Origin: Selenomonas sputigena | GTDB lineage: Bacteria > Bacillota > Negativicutes > Selenomonadales > Selenomonadaceae | DNA length: 64,000 nt | NCBI RefSeq assembly: GCF_026015965.1 | Contig: NZ_CP110383.1 | Span: 963,808 to 1,027,807 of the forward strand | Direction of reading: 5' to 3' | In this document: positions 37,799 through 47,386 of the stretch, piece after piece | Numbering within the stretch: position 1 is the first letter of the stretch | Layout of the letters: each line of letters starts with the position of its first letter | The notes under the pieces: generated by a model | The model's input: only the letters and a program-made list of their open reading frames with translations | Told to the model about the DNA's origin: nothing | Database searches by the model: none | Position numbers and translations under genes: made by a program

Positions 37799-40255
37799 AT
37801 GTCGAAGTATAGAGTTTATGAATTGGCAAAAGAGTTCCATACGGAAAGCAAAGTTGTCCTTGATATTTTAACACGCAATAAATTCCGTGTGGCAAACCAT
37901 ATGAGCAGTGTTGGCGAAGAGGAGCGGGCGGTAGTTGCACGCGCTTTTGCACCTAAGAAGACCGTCTCTGACGCACCGAAGGCGCCTGTGGCGGATGCAG
38001 TAAGAAAAGCGTCTCAAAATAAGCCGAGACAGCAAGCCCAAGGCCAACCACAAAAGAACGCGAATGACCGCAAACAGAATCGCAGCAGCAACGGCTCTGC
38101 TTCTGCTGCAGCGACGAACCGCCCGCGTCAAGGCAGCGCACCTCAGCAGAAACGCGGACAGGGAGCGGCCTCCTCAAACGGCTCCAACGCAGCGAAGCGA
38201 CCTTCGCAGGACAAGCGCGGCGGCAATGCCAACCAGCGCAACAACAATGCACAGGGCAACAATCGAAATCGCAGCGGCAATGCCGCAGGTGCCGGCAATG
38301 CGAATAATGCGGGCGGTTGGAATAATCGCGGCGGCGCCAACAATCGCGGCAAGTTTGGCAACAAGAACAATCGCGGCCGCAACAACCAACGCCAGAAGCA
38401 GCAAGCTCCCAAAGTGGAGATCGCCCATCCGACGCACATCAAGGTTGGCGAGAGCATTGCTGTCAAGGATCTTGCGAGCAAGATGAGCTATACGGCGACC
38501 GAAGTCATCAAGAAGCTCATGCTCATGGGCATCATGGCGACGATCAACCAGGAAATCGACTATGAGACGGCAGCGCTCGTTGCCATCGAATTCGGCGTCA
38601 CTTGTGAGGAATTGCCGCCCGAGACGGATCCAACGGAGATTCCCGAGATCGAGGATGATCCCAAGTCGCTCGTCGTTCGTCCGCCGGTCGTAACCGTCAT
38701 GGGACATGTCGACCACGGCAAGACGTCGCTCCTCGATGCCATTCGCAAGACATCCGTCTCGACGCACGAGGCGGGCGGCATCACACAACATATTGGTGCA
38801 TATCAGGTCATGTGCCAAGGGAAGAAGATTGTCTTCCTTGATACGCCTGGCCATGAGGCATTTACTGCCATGCGTGCGCGCGGCGCACAGGTTACGGACA
38901 TCGCGATCCTCGTCGTCGCCGCAGACGACGGCGTCATGCCGCAGACCGTCGAGGCCATTAACCATGCCAAGTCGGCGGGCGTGCCCATCATCGTCGCGAT
39001 CAACAAGATCGACAAGCCCGGAGCGAATCCCGAGCATGTGAAGCAGGAGCTGTCCGAGCACGAGCTCATTCCTGAGGACTGGGGCGGCGATACCATCATG
39101 GTGCCTGTTTCCGCAAAGCAGAAACAAGGCATAAACGATCTCCTTGAAATGGTTCTCCTTGTCGCTGAGGTCAAGGAACTCAAGGCAAATCCGAATCGTG
39201 ATGCGCGCGGCGTCATCATTGAAGCGCAGCTTGACAAGGGGCGCGGTCCAGTCGCGACCGTCCTCGTGCAGAACGGTACGCTGCGGATCGGCGATTCCAT
39301 CATCGCCGGCACGACCTTCGGCAAGGTGCGTGCGATGATCAATGATCGCGGGGAGAATGTGAAGAAAGCGGGGCCGTCCGTCCCCGTAGAAGTACTCGGT
39401 CTTTCCGATGTTCCTGAAGCGGGAGACGTGCTCGCATCGCTTGACGAGAAGCTCGCACGCTCCATTGCAAGCAAGCGCATCGAAAAGAAGCGCACCGAGC
39501 TCATCCGAAGCAAGAAAGTCTCTTTGGATGACCTCTTCCAGCAGATTCAGGACGGCAACATCAAGGATCTCAACATCGTCATCAAGGCCGATGTGCAGGG
39601 TTCTGTGGAAGCATTGGCAAACTCCTTGCTCTCACTCAATAAGAACGACGAAGTGCGCGTCAATATCGTGCATTCCGGCGTCGGCGCCGTCAATGAGTCC
39701 GATGTCATGCTCGCTACTGCCTCCAACGCGCTCATCATCGCATTCAACGTGCGTCCTGACGCCAACGCCCGTCGTGTGGCGGATGCGGAAAGCATCGATA
39801 TCCGTACATATCGCGTCATTTACGATGCATTGAACGATGTCAAGGACGCCATGTCTGGCATGCTCGCACCGAAGTATAAGGAAGTCGTGCAGGGCAAGGT
39901 GGAAATCCGCCAGGTCATGAAATTCTCCAAGGCGCTCGTTGCAGGCTCCTATGTCCTCGAAGGAAAGATCACGAATTCCTCGAAGATCCGCATCCTTCGC
40001 GACAACATCGTAGCGTTTGACGGCGAGCTCGATTCTTTGCGCCGCTTTAAAGATGATGTGAAAGAAGTTGCGGCCGGCTACGAATGCGGCATTACAATCA
40101 AGGATTACCGCGATTTCCAGGAAGGCGATATCATCGAGGCGTATACGATGGAAGAGATTGAGACATCCATCACGGAAGCGAACAAAGAAGCTGCAAAGAG
40201 ACGCGATCAACAGGAGCAGACGAAGAAGGATTCCCCCGCTGAAAACGATGCTTGA
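37799..40255 (+). CDS. infB: Translation initiation factor IF-2
   Basis: An 818-residue GTPase that brings fMet-tRNA to the 30S subunit. The N-terminal IF2_N module (about 1-55, [12 protein letters not shown]) is followed by a long low-complexity Asn/Gly/Arg/Gln/Ala-rich linker (about 60-215) and a second IF2_N (about 230-290). The G domain has GHVDHGKTS (about 302-310), DTPGHEAF and NKIDKPGA. Domain III-IV motifs follow ([12 protein letters not shown]-terminal [15 protein letters not shown]). ATG 37799 follows GGGGGTGG. Stable operon position after ylxR. Confidence 0.96.
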   Translation: MSKYRVYELAKEFHTESKVVLDILTRNKFRVANHMSSVGEEERAVVARAFAPKKTVSDAPKAPVADAVRKASQNKPRQQAQGQPQKNANDRKQNRSSNGSASAAATNRPRQGSAPQQKRGQGAASSNGSNAAKRPSQDKRGGNANQRNNNAQGNNRNRSGNAAGAGNANNAGGWNNRGGANNRGKFGNKNNRGRNNQRQKQQAPKVEIAHPTHIKVGESIAVKDLASKMSYTATEVIKKLMLMGIMATINQEIDYETAALVAIEFGVTCEELPPETDPTEIPEIEDDPKSLVVRPPVVTVMGHVDHGKTSLLDAIRKTSVSTHEAGGITQHIGAYQVMCQGKKIVFLDTPGHEAFTAMRARGAQVTDIAILVVAADDGVMPQTVEAINHAKSAGVPIIVAINKIDKPGANPEHVKQELSEHELIPEDWGGDTIMVPVSAKQKQGINDLLEMVLLVAEVKELKANPNRDARGVIIEAQLDKGRGPVATVLVQNGTLRIGDSIIAGTTFGKVRAMINDRGENVKKAGPSVPVEVLGLSDVPEAGDVLASLDEKLARSIASKRIEKKRTELIRSKKVSLDDLFQQIQDGNIKDLNIVIKADVQGSVEALANSLLSLNKNDEVRVNIVHSGVGAVNESDVMLATASNALIIAFNVRPDANARRVADAESIDIRTYRVIYDALNDVKDAMSGMLAPKYKEVVQGKVEIRQVMKFSKALVAGSYVLEGKITNSSKIRILRDNIVAFDGELDSLRRFKDDVKEVAAGYECGITIKDYRDFQEGDIIEAYTMEEIETSITEANKEAAKRRDQQEQTKKDSPAENDA

Positions 40256-40270
40256 AGGATGTGAGAAGAA

Positions 40271-40630
40271 TTGAGCCAGCTTCGCATAGAAAAGGTGCAG
40301 GAACTGATGAAGCAGGAAATCAGTCAGATTATCCTGCAGGAGTTGAAAGATCCGCGCATTGGCTTTGTCACTGTGACGAAAGTGGAGATGACTGGAGACC
40401 TTCGAGAAGCGAAGATTTTTGTGAGCATCATGGGAAAAGATGAGGCCTTGAAAGATACCTTGCAGGGACTCAAAAGCTCCTTGGGATTCATTCGGCGAGA
40501 AATCGGCAAACGCATACGACTGCGCTTTACGCCGGAGATTTCCTTTGCGCTCGACGATTCTCTTGCCTACAGCTCGCATATTCAAGAACTGTTGATGGGA
40601 TTGAACAGGAACGACAAGACGGAAGAGTGA
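40271..40630 (+). CDS. rbfA: Ribosome-binding factor A
   Basis: A 119-residue KH-like protein for late 16S rRNA 5'-end maturation and cold adaptation. Typical segments: LRIEKVQELMKQEISQII, DPRIGFVTVTKVEMTGDLREAKIFVS (in parts) and LRFTPEISFALDDSLAYSSHI. The start is a TTG at 40271; no in-frame ATG is close to a ribosome-binding site. It lies 15 bases after infB. Confidence 0.94.
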   Translation: MSQLRIEKVQELMKQEISQIILQELKDPRIGFVTVTKVEMTGDLREAKIFVSIMGKDEALKDTLQGLKSSLGFIRREIGKRIRLRFTPEISFALDDSLAYSSHIQELLMGLNRNDKTEE

Positions 40631-40635
40631 GAACT

Positions 40636-41592
40636 ATGCGGATTTCATTAAAAGAAGCCGGCACATTGCTTCAGGAAGCGCAGAACATCGTCATTACGGC
40701 GCATGTCAATCCCGATGGAGACGCCATCGGATCGTCCTTGGGTGTCATGCACTATTTGCGCGATCTGGGAAAGCAGGTGCGCGTCGTCATTGATGACGAC
40801 ATCCCGAGGAATTTCGCCTTTCTCAATGCCTGTGATATCATCGAAAAGCCGACGGCTGCTGAAACTGGCGAAAAGGAGCCAATCGACCTGCTGCTCATTC
40901 TCGATACGAGCATTGATCGAACAGGTGATGTGATGGAGGCCTTTTCGCCGACGCGGATCCTCAATATCGATCATCATGTCACGAATGCTCTTGCTTGTCC
41001 AGCGGTCTATCTCGACGCGGACAGCGCGGCAACGGCAGAAATCATCTATCAGTTGCTGCAGGAAATGAATGCAAAAATCACGAAGGACATCGCTATGGCA
41101 GTCTATACGGGACTGGCGACGGATACGGGATTCTTCCGCTTTCCCAATACGACACCCTTCACCATGCGTGCAGCAGCCGACCTTTTGGAACGCGGTGCAG
41201 AACCGGGCATCATATCGGAAGCCGTTGAAGCGAAGCCGTTTGTCCGCGTAATCGGCATGGCAAAGGCGCTCGAAGGGGCGGAGCTTCTTTTCGGCGGCAA
41301 ACTTGCAGGCATCTTTCTCGATCGCGCTGCAGCCGAGTCGCTTGATTCCACAGAAGGCTTGATTGACTCTTTGCGCGTCATCGAGGGCACGGATGTTTCC
41401 GTTCTCTTGAAGTGGAAAGAGGACGGTGTTTTCCGCGTCAGCATGCGTTCCAAGAAAACGAACGTCAGCAAGGTAGCTGCGGCATTTTCCGGCGGCGGAC
41501 ACGAGAGAGCGGCCGGCTGTACGCTCAAAATGAATTTTATCGAAGCGAAAAGGACGATTCTCGAAGCGCTTGAGAAAGCGATGGAAACGTGA
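40636..41592 (+). CDS. nrnA: DHH-family nanoRNase / pAp phosphatase NrnA
   Basis: A 318-residue DHH/DHHA1 phosphoesterase that degrades 2-5-mer oligoribonucleotides and 3'-phosphoadenosine 5'-phosphate. It shows AHVNPDGDAIGSSLG (about 21-35), LILDTSIDRTGD, NIDHHVTN (the DHH motif, about 114-121) and the C-terminal SGGGHERAAGC of DHHA1. ATG 40636 is favoured over GTG 40627. It overlaps truB (TGATG). Confidence 0.93.
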   Translation: MRISLKEAGTLLQEAQNIVITAHVNPDGDAIGSSLGVMHYLRDLGKQVRVVIDDDIPRNFAFLNACDIIEKPTAAETGEKEPIDLLLILDTSIDRTGDVMEAFSPTRILNIDHHVTNALACPAVYLDADSAATAEIIYQLLQEMNAKITKDIAMAVYTGLATDTGFFRFPNTTPFTMRAAADLLERGAEPGIISEAVEAKPFVRVIGMAKALEGAELLFGGKLAGIFLDRAAAESLDSTEGLIDSLRVIEGTDVSVLLKWKEDGVFRVSMRSKKTNVSKVAAAFSGGGHERAAGCTLKMNFIEAKRTILEALEKAMET

Positions 41593-42473
41593 TGGCAGCG
41601 GGTTTTCTCAATGTGCTGAAGCCTCCGGGCATGTCCTCGCATGATGTCGTAGGACAGGTTCGCAAAATCTTCCATACGAAGCGTGTGGGGCATGCGGGAA
41701 CCCTTGATCCGGGCGCCGCAGGCGTCCTGCCCGTCGCTCTTGGCAACGCCGCGCGGCTTGTCGAGTACATGTCTTCAACCGATAAATCTTACCGGCTGGA
41801 ATTGTTGCTTGGTTTTTCTACAGACACGGGCGATGACAGCGGCAAGATCCTCGAGCGCATGGAAGACTTCACATTGCCGAAACGAGAGGAACTGCTTGCC
41901 TCTTTGCAAGGTTTTCTCGGCGTCATCCAACAGCGGCCTCCCGTTTATTCAGCAATTAAGCTGCAAGGGAAAAGGGCGTATCAGCTTGCACGCGAAAATC
42001 AGACCGTAGAGATGCCCTTGAGGCAAGTGACGATTCATGCTTTGCGCCTTGTTGCATTCCATGCTTCACGCATCGTTCTCGATATGGACTGCTCAAAAGG
42101 CACTTACGTGCGTAGTTTTTGCCGCGATTTTGGCGAAAGCATAAAGATTCTCGCCACAATGGGATTCCTGCTGCGCACGCGCGTCGGCAATTTTCATCTG
42201 CATGACGCCTTTTCCTTGGAAGAGCTTGCACGCTCAGGTGAAGCGGCGCTTCTTCCTGCGGAGAAGGCCGTCGAGCATCTGCCGCGCTTCGACATGCCGG
42301 AACATCGCATCACGGCTTTCGTCAACGGACTCTCGACGGGCAACATAGATTTCGATGCCAAGGAAAGTATCCTGCGTGTCTATGGGAGAAACCGCTTCCT
42401 TGGCATGGGACGCTATGAAGCAGCCAAACGAGAGGTTTATCCGCTCAAGGTCTTTCGAGAGATGTCGGATTGA
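41592..42473 (+). CDS. truB: tRNA pseudouridine(55) synthase TruB
   Basis: A 293-residue pseudouridine synthase that makes psi55 in the T-loop of tRNAs. The catalytic aspartate lies in VGHAGTLDPGAAGVL (about 34-48), with the KPPGMSSHDVV motif before it, RPPVYSAIKLQGKRAYQLAR (in parts) and GTYVRSFCRDFG after it. Standard length for Firmicutes, with a short C-terminal domain. It starts inside the nrnA stop and is translationally coupled. Confidence 0.96.
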   Translation: MAAGFLNVLKPPGMSSHDVVGQVRKIFHTKRVGHAGTLDPGAAGVLPVALGNAARLVEYMSSTDKSYRLELLLGFSTDTGDDSGKILERMEDFTLPKREELLASLQGFLGVIQQRPPVYSAIKLQGKRAYQLARENQTVEMPLRQVTIHALRLVAFHASRIVLDMDCSKGTYVRSFCRDFGESIKILATMGFLLRTRVGNFHLHDAFSLEELARSGEAALLPAEKAVEHLPRFDMPEHRITAFVNGLSTGNIDFDAKESILRVYGRNRFLGMGRYEAAKREVYPLKVFREMSD

Positions 42474-42502
42474 AGGCGTTTTGATTACAGGGAGTTTAAT
42501 CC

Positions 42503-43468
42503 ATGCTGCGATTTTCAAAAATCAAACATCTATCCGATTCCTACCAAGGAATCGTCATTGCACTGGGAACTTTTGACGGCGTCCATATCGGACATCAAAG
42601 CATATTGCAAAGAGCGAGGGAACTTGCAGCCGACATCCATGGCATCAGTATGGCGTTTACTTTCCAAGAACATCCGCTCTCTGTCATTTTCCCTGAGCGC
42701 GCTCCAAAGATGATTCGCAATACGGCGTCAAAGGAAGCAATTATAGAAAAACTCGGTGTGGATATCCTCATGAATGTTCCTTTTACGAAGAATTTCGCAG
42801 CTATATCAGCTACAGGTTTCCTCAAACTGCTGCAGGAGAATTTTTCCCCTGCTTATGTCGTCGTGGGCGCGAATTACACCTTCGGCTTCCAAGGAACAGG
42901 TGATTCTGCATTCTTGCAGCAGCGGGGGGAAGAATTTGGCTTCGTATCCCGTATTGGAAATTCCGTGCTGCGTGATGGGAAGATGGTAAGCAGCACTCGA
43001 ATCCGCTCCTTGATTGCAGAGGGAAATCTTGATCTCGTCAATCAATATTTAAAGTGGCCGCTTGACTATACAGGCATTGTTACTTACGGAGAGCAGCGCG
43101 GGCGCAAGCTTGGCTTCCCGACCGCCAATATTGCCTTGGACGATTCTTATGCGCTTTTGCCGAACGGCGTCTATGCTGTCCGCGTGCATTTCAACGATGC
43201 TGTTTATCCGGGCGTCGCCAATATCGGCTCAAATCCTACCTTTGAAGAAGTGGAGCGTCGTTTGGAAGTTCACCTTATGCAATTTAACGGCAATCTTTAT
43301 GGCCAGGAAATCTGCGTGGACTTCTTGGGAAAACTCCGTGACGAAAAGAAATTTCCCGATGTAGACGTGCTGGTGGCACAAATTCATCGCGACATCGAAC
43401 AGGCGCAGCATTTTTGGGATATGCCCGTTCATGTGGGAGGTATGCCGTATGTCGAAAAAAAAGGTTGA
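42503..43468 (+). CDS. ribF: Bifunctional riboflavin kinase / FAD synthetase
   Basis: A 321-residue enzyme converting riboflavin to FMN and FAD. The N-terminal adenylyltransferase domain has ALGTFDGVHIGHQSIL (about 20-35), VVGANYTFGFQGTGD and SSTRIRSLIAEG; the C-terminal kinase domain (about 185-310) has GRKLGFPTANIAL and GVANIGSNPTF. Usual position at the end of the rimP-infB operon. Its 3' end overlaps the next gene by 20 bases. Confidence 0.95.
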   Translation: MLRFSKIKHLSDSYQGIVIALGTFDGVHIGHQSILQRARELAADIHGISMAFTFQEHPLSVIFPERAPKMIRNTASKEAIIEKLGVDILMNVPFTKNFAAISATGFLKLLQENFSPAYVVVGANYTFGFQGTGDSAFLQQRGEEFGFVSRIGNSVLRDGKMVSSTRIRSLIAEGNLDLVNQYLKWPLDYTGIVTYGEQRGRKLGFPTANIALDDSYALLPNGVYAVRVHFNDAVYPGVANIGSNPTFEEVERRLEVHLMQFNGNLYGQEICVDFLGKLRDEKKFPDVDVLVAQIHRDIEQAQHFWDMPVHVGGMPYVEKKG

Positions 43469-44204
43469 TATTTTAGGCGTACATGTCGATTCACTGACGA
43501 TGGGCGAGGCAGTCAAAAGGATTCAAACCTTTATCGAAGAAAGAAAATCCGTCCTCATCGCTACGGCGAATGCAGAAATGCTCATGCGAGCAACGTATGA
43601 TTGTGAGCTAAAAAACATCTTGAACGATGCTGCTCTCGTCGTCCCCGACGGTGCAGGAACGGTTTGGGCTGCACACCATCTCGGGCATCTCATGCCGGAA
43701 CGTGTCGCAGGCTACGATCTTGCCCAAGAACTCATGCGCAAAGCTCCTCAGAAGAGGTATCGTCTGTTCTTCTTCGGCGCTGCTCCGGGCGTTGCAGAAA
43801 AGGCAAAGACGAAAGCGGAAAAACTCTATCCGGGCATTGAAATTGTCGGTGTTCGGAACGGCTTTTTCTCCTCAGATGACGAGCCTCAAATTCTGCGTGA
43901 GATTCAGGAGGCGAAGCCTGACATACTGCTCGTCGCATTGGGCGTTCCGAAGCAGGAGAAGTGGCTTGCCGCACATTTGCACGAACTTGCCGTTCCTGTA
44001 TCCATGGGCGTCGGCGGCACTTTCGACGTTATGGCAGGCGTCATGAAGCGTGCGCCGCACTGGATGCAGAAAGCGAAGCTCGAATGGCTTTTTCGCGGGG
44101 CTATGCAGCCGAAGAGAGCGGGGCGGCTCATGGCATTGCCGCGCTTCGTATTCAAGGTCATGGCATACAAAAAGAGTGGACAAAGAAAGGGCGCTCGTCT
44201 ATAA
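43449..44204 (+). CDS. WecG/TagA/CpsF family glycosyltransferase
   Basis: A 251-residue glycosyltransferase of family GT26, which usually adds N-acetylmannosamine(-uronate) to a polyprenyl-diphospho-GlcNAc lipid in teichoic acid, ECA or capsule synthesis. Motifs: TANAEMLMRA, ALVVPDGAGTVWAAHHLG (about 55-72), ERVAGYDLAQEL, LFFFGAAPGVAEKA, and LLVALGVPKQEKWL (about 155-168). It starts within the end of ribF, with a GGGAGG site. In this envelope type the product is more likely a surface polysaccharide than a teichoic acid. No polymer gene set is adjacent. Confidence 0.9.
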   Translation: MSKKKVDILGVHVDSLTMGEAVKRIQTFIEERKSVLIATANAEMLMRATYDCELKNILNDAALVVPDGAGTVWAAHHLGHLMPERVAGYDLAQELMRKAPQKRYRLFFFGAAPGVAEKAKTKAEKLYPGIEIVGVRNGFFSSDDEPQILREIQEAKPDILLVALGVPKQEKWLAAHLHELAVPVSMGVGGTFDVMAGVMKRAPHWMQKAKLEWLFRGAMQPKRAGRLMALPRFVFKVMAYKKSGQRKGARL

Positions 44205-44205
44205 T
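44177..44205 (+). promoter_or_regulatory. Promoter for psd-pssA
   Basis: TGGACA (44177-44182), 17-base spacer, TATAAT (44200-44205). It overlaps the stop codon of the glycosyltransferase gene and would give a leader of about 90 nt. Confidence 0.65.
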
Positions 44206-44231
44206 TAGTAAAAGAAGTTTTCTGATATGCT

Positions 44232-44264
44232 GAATCTGCAGAGATGCTGAGTATCTGCAGATTC
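44232..44264 (+). terminator. Leader hairpin upstream of psd (terminator or RNA element)
   Basis: A perfect 11-bp stem, GAATCTGCAGA (44232-44242) with TCTGCAGATTC (44254-44264), then TTGTGTTG. It could end the rimP-ribF-tagA transcript. Because a promoter lies just upstream, it could also sit in the psd leader. Confidence 0.5.
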
Positions 44265-44299
44265 TTGTGTTGCATAGATATTGTATGGAGGTAATGCCT

Positions 44300-44953
44300 A
44301 TGTCGATATTCCCGGTTGTTCGCGAGGGATATGTCTTCATCCTCAGTGCCCTCGTTCTCGGAGGGATTCTCGGATTGGCAGTGCATCCGTATCTTGCAAT
44401 ACCGCTTGTCGTTCTTGCTTTTTACTTTGCTTACTTTTTCCGCAATCCGAAGAGGGAGATTCCCTCGGATCCCCTTGCCATCGTTTCCCCGGCAGATGGA
44501 ACCGTACAGGAGGTCGTCTCGCTTGATGACGATGATTTTCTCAAGCAGCGGTGTAAAAAGGTCGTCATTTTCCTCTCCGTATTTGACGTTCATGTGAACC
44601 GCAGTCCCATCGAAGGCGAAATCAAGATTCAAAAATATGTTTGCGGCCGATTCAAACCAGCTTACAAAGATTCCGTGGGATTTGAAAATGAGCGCCATAT
44701 GATCGGCATAGAAAATCCGCGTCTGCGCGTAACGGTCACGCAGATTGCCGGTATCTTGGCGCGGCGTATCGTTTCTTGGGTCACGCTGGACGATGTACTG
44801 GAAAAAGGCGAACTGTACGGATTGATCCGCTTCGGTTCGTGCACGGAACTCGTCGTGCCCGAAGAAGTGGAGATTTTTGTAAAGAAAGGCGACAAAGTGG
44901 TCGGCGGCGAAACCGTGATCGGGAGGCTCAGTGAGACATGTATAAAAGCTTGA
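44300..44953 (+). CDS. psd: Phosphatidylserine decarboxylase proenzyme (short type)
   Basis: A 217-residue pyruvoyl-dependent membrane enzyme producing phosphatidylethanolamine. Two N-terminal hydrophobic segments (about 8-45) are followed by FFRNPKREIP, VSPADGTV, FLSVFDVHVNRSPIEG and the self-cleavage site GLIRFGSCTELVVP (Gly-Ser at about 183-184). The short form with an RFGS site is the archaeal/Firmicute type, not the longer LGST E. coli type. ATG 44300 has a TGGAGG site eight bases upstream. It overlaps pssA by 16 bases, so PS synthesis and decarboxylation are coupled. Confidence 0.94.
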   Translation: MSIFPVVREGYVFILSALVLGGILGLAVHPYLAIPLVVLAFYFAYFFRNPKREIPSDPLAIVSPADGTVQEVVSLDDDDFLKQRCKKVVIFLSVFDVHVNRSPIEGEIKIQKYVCGRFKPAYKDSVGFENERHMIGIENPRLRVTVTQIAGILARRIVSWVTLDDVLEKGELYGLIRFGSCTELVVPEEVEIFVKKGDKVVGGETVIGRLSETCIKA

Positions 44954-45639
44954 TTCCCAATTTATTGACTTCAGCCAATCTGGTACTAGGGTTTTGCTCG
45001 ATTCTTTCCACATACAACGCCAATTATACTTGGAGCACCGTATTTATCCTGCTCGCACTTGTCGCCGACGGCTTGGATGGAAGGGCGGCACGCTTCTTCG
45101 GCGTGAGCAGTGAGATTGGCAAGGAGATGGACTCTCTATGTGACCTCGTTTCTTTCGGCGTCGCGCCGGCTTTTCTCGCCTATACCTACTGTCTCAAGGA
45201 TTTCGATTACTTTGGCTGGGCGGTTGCCATTGCCTTCGCTCTTTGCGGCGCTTGGCGCTTGGCTCGTTTCAATGTGAATGTCGCCGTCGTGCACGGTTTC
45301 TTCATGGGGCTTGCAATTCCAGCGGGAGGCTGCCTCGTTGCAACGGCCATCTGGTTTTTCCGTTCCATTGGCATGGAGACGTCATCCCTTGAGCCTGCAT
45401 TTCCTCTCGTGATGATCGTTGTCGCCTACTTGATGATCAGTGAGGTGCACTATCCGGACTTCAAGGGGAAGGGAGAAAAGATCTTTCTTGCCTCAAAAAT
45501 TTTCGCCGTACTCTTTTTTGCCGCGATCCTTTTCCTCGGACGCGAAGCAATCGTGAGTGCTGTTCTCTTTGCCGTTTTCAGCACATACTCTGTCTTTGGT
45601 CTTTTCAATTTCAGCTTGTCGCTGCTTTTTCGGAAATAA
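44938..45639 (+). CDS. pssA: CDP-diacylglycerol-serine O-phosphatidyltransferase
   Basis: A 233-residue integral membrane enzyme making phosphatidylserine from CDP-diacylglycerol and serine. It has the CDP-alcohol phosphatidyltransferase signature, with metal-binding aspartates spread over DGLDGRAARFFGV and EMDSLCD (about 43-66), and about six to eight hydrophobic helices. The PNLLTSANLVLGF start is typical of the PssA type II family. It begins within the end of psd. Confidence 0.95.
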   Translation: MYKSLIPNLLTSANLVLGFCSILSTYNANYTWSTVFILLALVADGLDGRAARFFGVSSEIGKEMDSLCDLVSFGVAPAFLAYTYCLKDFDYFGWAVAIAFALCGAWRLARFNVNVAVVHGFFMGLAIPAGGCLVATAIWFFRSIGMETSSLEPAFPLVMIVVAYLMISEVHYPDFKGKGEKIFLASKIFAVLFFAAILFLGREAIVSAVLFAVFSTYSVFGLFNFSLSLLFRK

Positions 45640-45676
45640 GACATCATTTGTCGCGAAATAAAGGGGAAAGACTTTT

Positions 45677-46948
45677 ATGAATCATGTGTTTGACATCGTG
45701 ATGGTTCCTTTGCAGGTCATCATACTCTTGTTCACACTGTACTACTTTTTCATCGGTTTCTGCGGCATGTGGCGCAGAAAGGAAAACAAGATCCTGACGC
45801 CGAAAAAAACCTTCGCCGTCATTATCGCCGCGCACAACGAAAGTGCTGTCATAGGGCAGCTGCTGCAAAATTTACAATCGTTGGATTATCCAAAGACACT
45901 TTACGATGTCTTTGTCATCGCCGACAACTGCGACGACAACACGGCAGAAATTGCACGCGGTTACGGCAGCATCGTCTGTGAAAGGACGCATCCGACGAAA
46001 AAGAGCAAGGGCTTCGCCATGGAATGGATGTTCGAGCGCCTCTTCAAGATGGAAAAGAAATACGATGCCGTCGTCGTTTTTGATGCGGACAATCTCGTAC
46101 ACCCACGCTTCCTTATGGAAATGAACAACCGACTTTGCAAGGGTGATCGCATCATTCAAGGATACCTTGATGCCAAAAATCCTTACGATACATGGGTGGC
46201 GGGGACCTTCGCCATCGCTTTCTGGGTCATCGACCATATCAGCCATTTGGCAAAGACGAACATCGGGCTTTCCGCTGTGCTCGGCGGTACGGGCATGTGC
46301 ATTACGACGGACGTCCTTGAACGCTACGGTTGGCGTGCCACATGCCTGACGGAAGACATGGAATTTACGATGAAGTCCTTGGCGGAAGGAATCAAGACGA
46401 CATGGGCGCACGATGCCATTGTGTACGATGAAAAGCCGCTGACATTCATGCAGTCATGGCGACAGCGCAAACGTTGGGCACAAGGACAATTCGACGTGGC
46501 GCATCGCTATATTCCGAAGATGCTGCGAGAGGGGATCAAGCGTCGTGACATACGCATCTTGGATGGTTGTCTCTACCTCCTGCAGCCACACTTCTTGATG
46601 ATCTCCACCTTCTTCATCGTTATCAGCTACATACAATCAGCATTTCCGCCGTTCTACACGAACATCTACAATATCATTCCTTCCCAGCTCATGACGGCGA
46701 TCATGCTCGGTCAATACATCTTGCCCATGATCATTCTTCTCAAGATTCAAGTCAAATGGAAGGCTTGGTTCTACATGCTGCTTTACCCCGTATTCATCTA
46801 TTCGTGGGTACCCATCATCTTCCTCGGTTTCATCCATAGAAACGAACATGAATGGAGTCATACGCAACATACGCGAGCCATGAGTTACGACGACATCGTC
46901 GGTAACGTAAAGAATACGACGATGGGACGAGACGTATCCAATCAATAA
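45677..46948 (+). CDS. Membrane glycosyltransferase, family 2
   Basis: A 423-residue processive-type GT2 glycosyltransferase. One N-terminal transmembrane helix (about 8-30) precedes the cytosolic GT-A domain with AVIIAAHNESAVI, VIADNCDDNT, the metal-binding FDADN (about 132-136), the acceptor motif LTEDMEF (about 226-232) and QRKRW (about 264-268). Three or four helices follow near 300-400. It resembles cellulose/hyaluronan synthase-like and N-acetylglucosaminyl transferases. The acceptor and sugar are unknown. It follows pssA with 37 bases between and is closed by a strong terminator. Confidence 0.88.
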   Translation: MNHVFDIVMVPLQVIILLFTLYYFFIGFCGMWRRKENKILTPKKTFAVIIAAHNESAVIGQLLQNLQSLDYPKTLYDVFVIADNCDDNTAEIARGYGSIVCERTHPTKKSKGFAMEWMFERLFKMEKKYDAVVVFDADNLVHPRFLMEMNNRLCKGDRIIQGYLDAKNPYDTWVAGTFAIAFWVIDHISHLAKTNIGLSAVLGGTGMCITTDVLERYGWRATCLTEDMEFTMKSLAEGIKTTWAHDAIVYDEKPLTFMQSWRQRKRWAQGQFDVAHRYIPKMLREGIKRRDIRILDGCLYLLQPHFLMISTFFIVISYIQSAFPPFYTNIYNIIPSQLMTAIMLGQYILPMIILLKIQVKWKAWFYMLLYPVFIYSWVPIIFLGFIHRNEHEWSHTQHTRAMSYDDIVGNVKNTTMGRDVSNQ

Positions 46949-46955
46949 GCATTGG

Positions 46956-46988
46956 CAGGCTGCCGCAATCTCTGCGGCAGCCTGTTTT
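46956..46988 (+). terminator. Strong intrinsic terminator after the GT2 gene
   Basis: A perfect 12-bp stem, CAGGCTGCCGCA (46956-46967) with TGCGGCAGCCTG (46973-46984), loop ATCTC, then TTTT. Confidence 0.9.
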
Positions 46989-47004
46989 CCAAGGAGCGAT
47001 TTTT

Positions 47005-47382
47005 ATGTTTGAAATCAAGGTCGAAGAAGAATTTGAAGCTGCACACCGCATCGTGAATTATCCAGGAAAATGTGACCGCCTACACGGACACAACTGGAAG
47101 GTAGAACTGAAGATTTCCGGCAGCAGATTGGATGAATTGGGGATGCTCATAGACTTCAAGGCGGCGAAAGCAATGCTCCAAGAAGTCGTCAATTCACTCG
47201 ATCACCGCTTCTTGAATGAACTCGCACCTTTTTCAGAAATCAATCCAACGGCAGAGAATATCGCGCGATATATCTACCAAGAGCTAAAGCAGCGTGAAAT
47301 ATTTTGCAACGACTCCGTGCATCTCACTGCCGTCTGTGTCTGGGAGTCGCCGCGCGCTTGCGTGACATACACCGAGGACTGA
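47005..47382 (+). CDS. queD: 6-carboxy-5,6,7,8-tetrahydropterin synthase
   Basis: A 125-residue zinc enzyme of queuosine/7-deazaguanine synthesis, making CPH4 from dihydroneopterin triphosphate. Zinc histidines are visible in EAAHRIVN (His16) and LHGHNWK (about 29-35), and the catalytic cysteine in GKCDRLHGH; LDHRFLNE and PTAENIARYIY also fit. It lies 4 bases from queE. queC and queF are not in the window, so it may belong to a partial preQ1 cluster. Confidence 0.94.
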   Translation: MFEIKVEEEFEAAHRIVNYPGKCDRLHGHNWKVELKISGSRLDELGMLIDFKAAKAMLQEVVNSLDHRFLNELAPFSEINPTAENIARYIYQELKQREIFCNDSVHLTAVCVWESPRACVTYTED

Positions 47383-47386
47383 ACGT

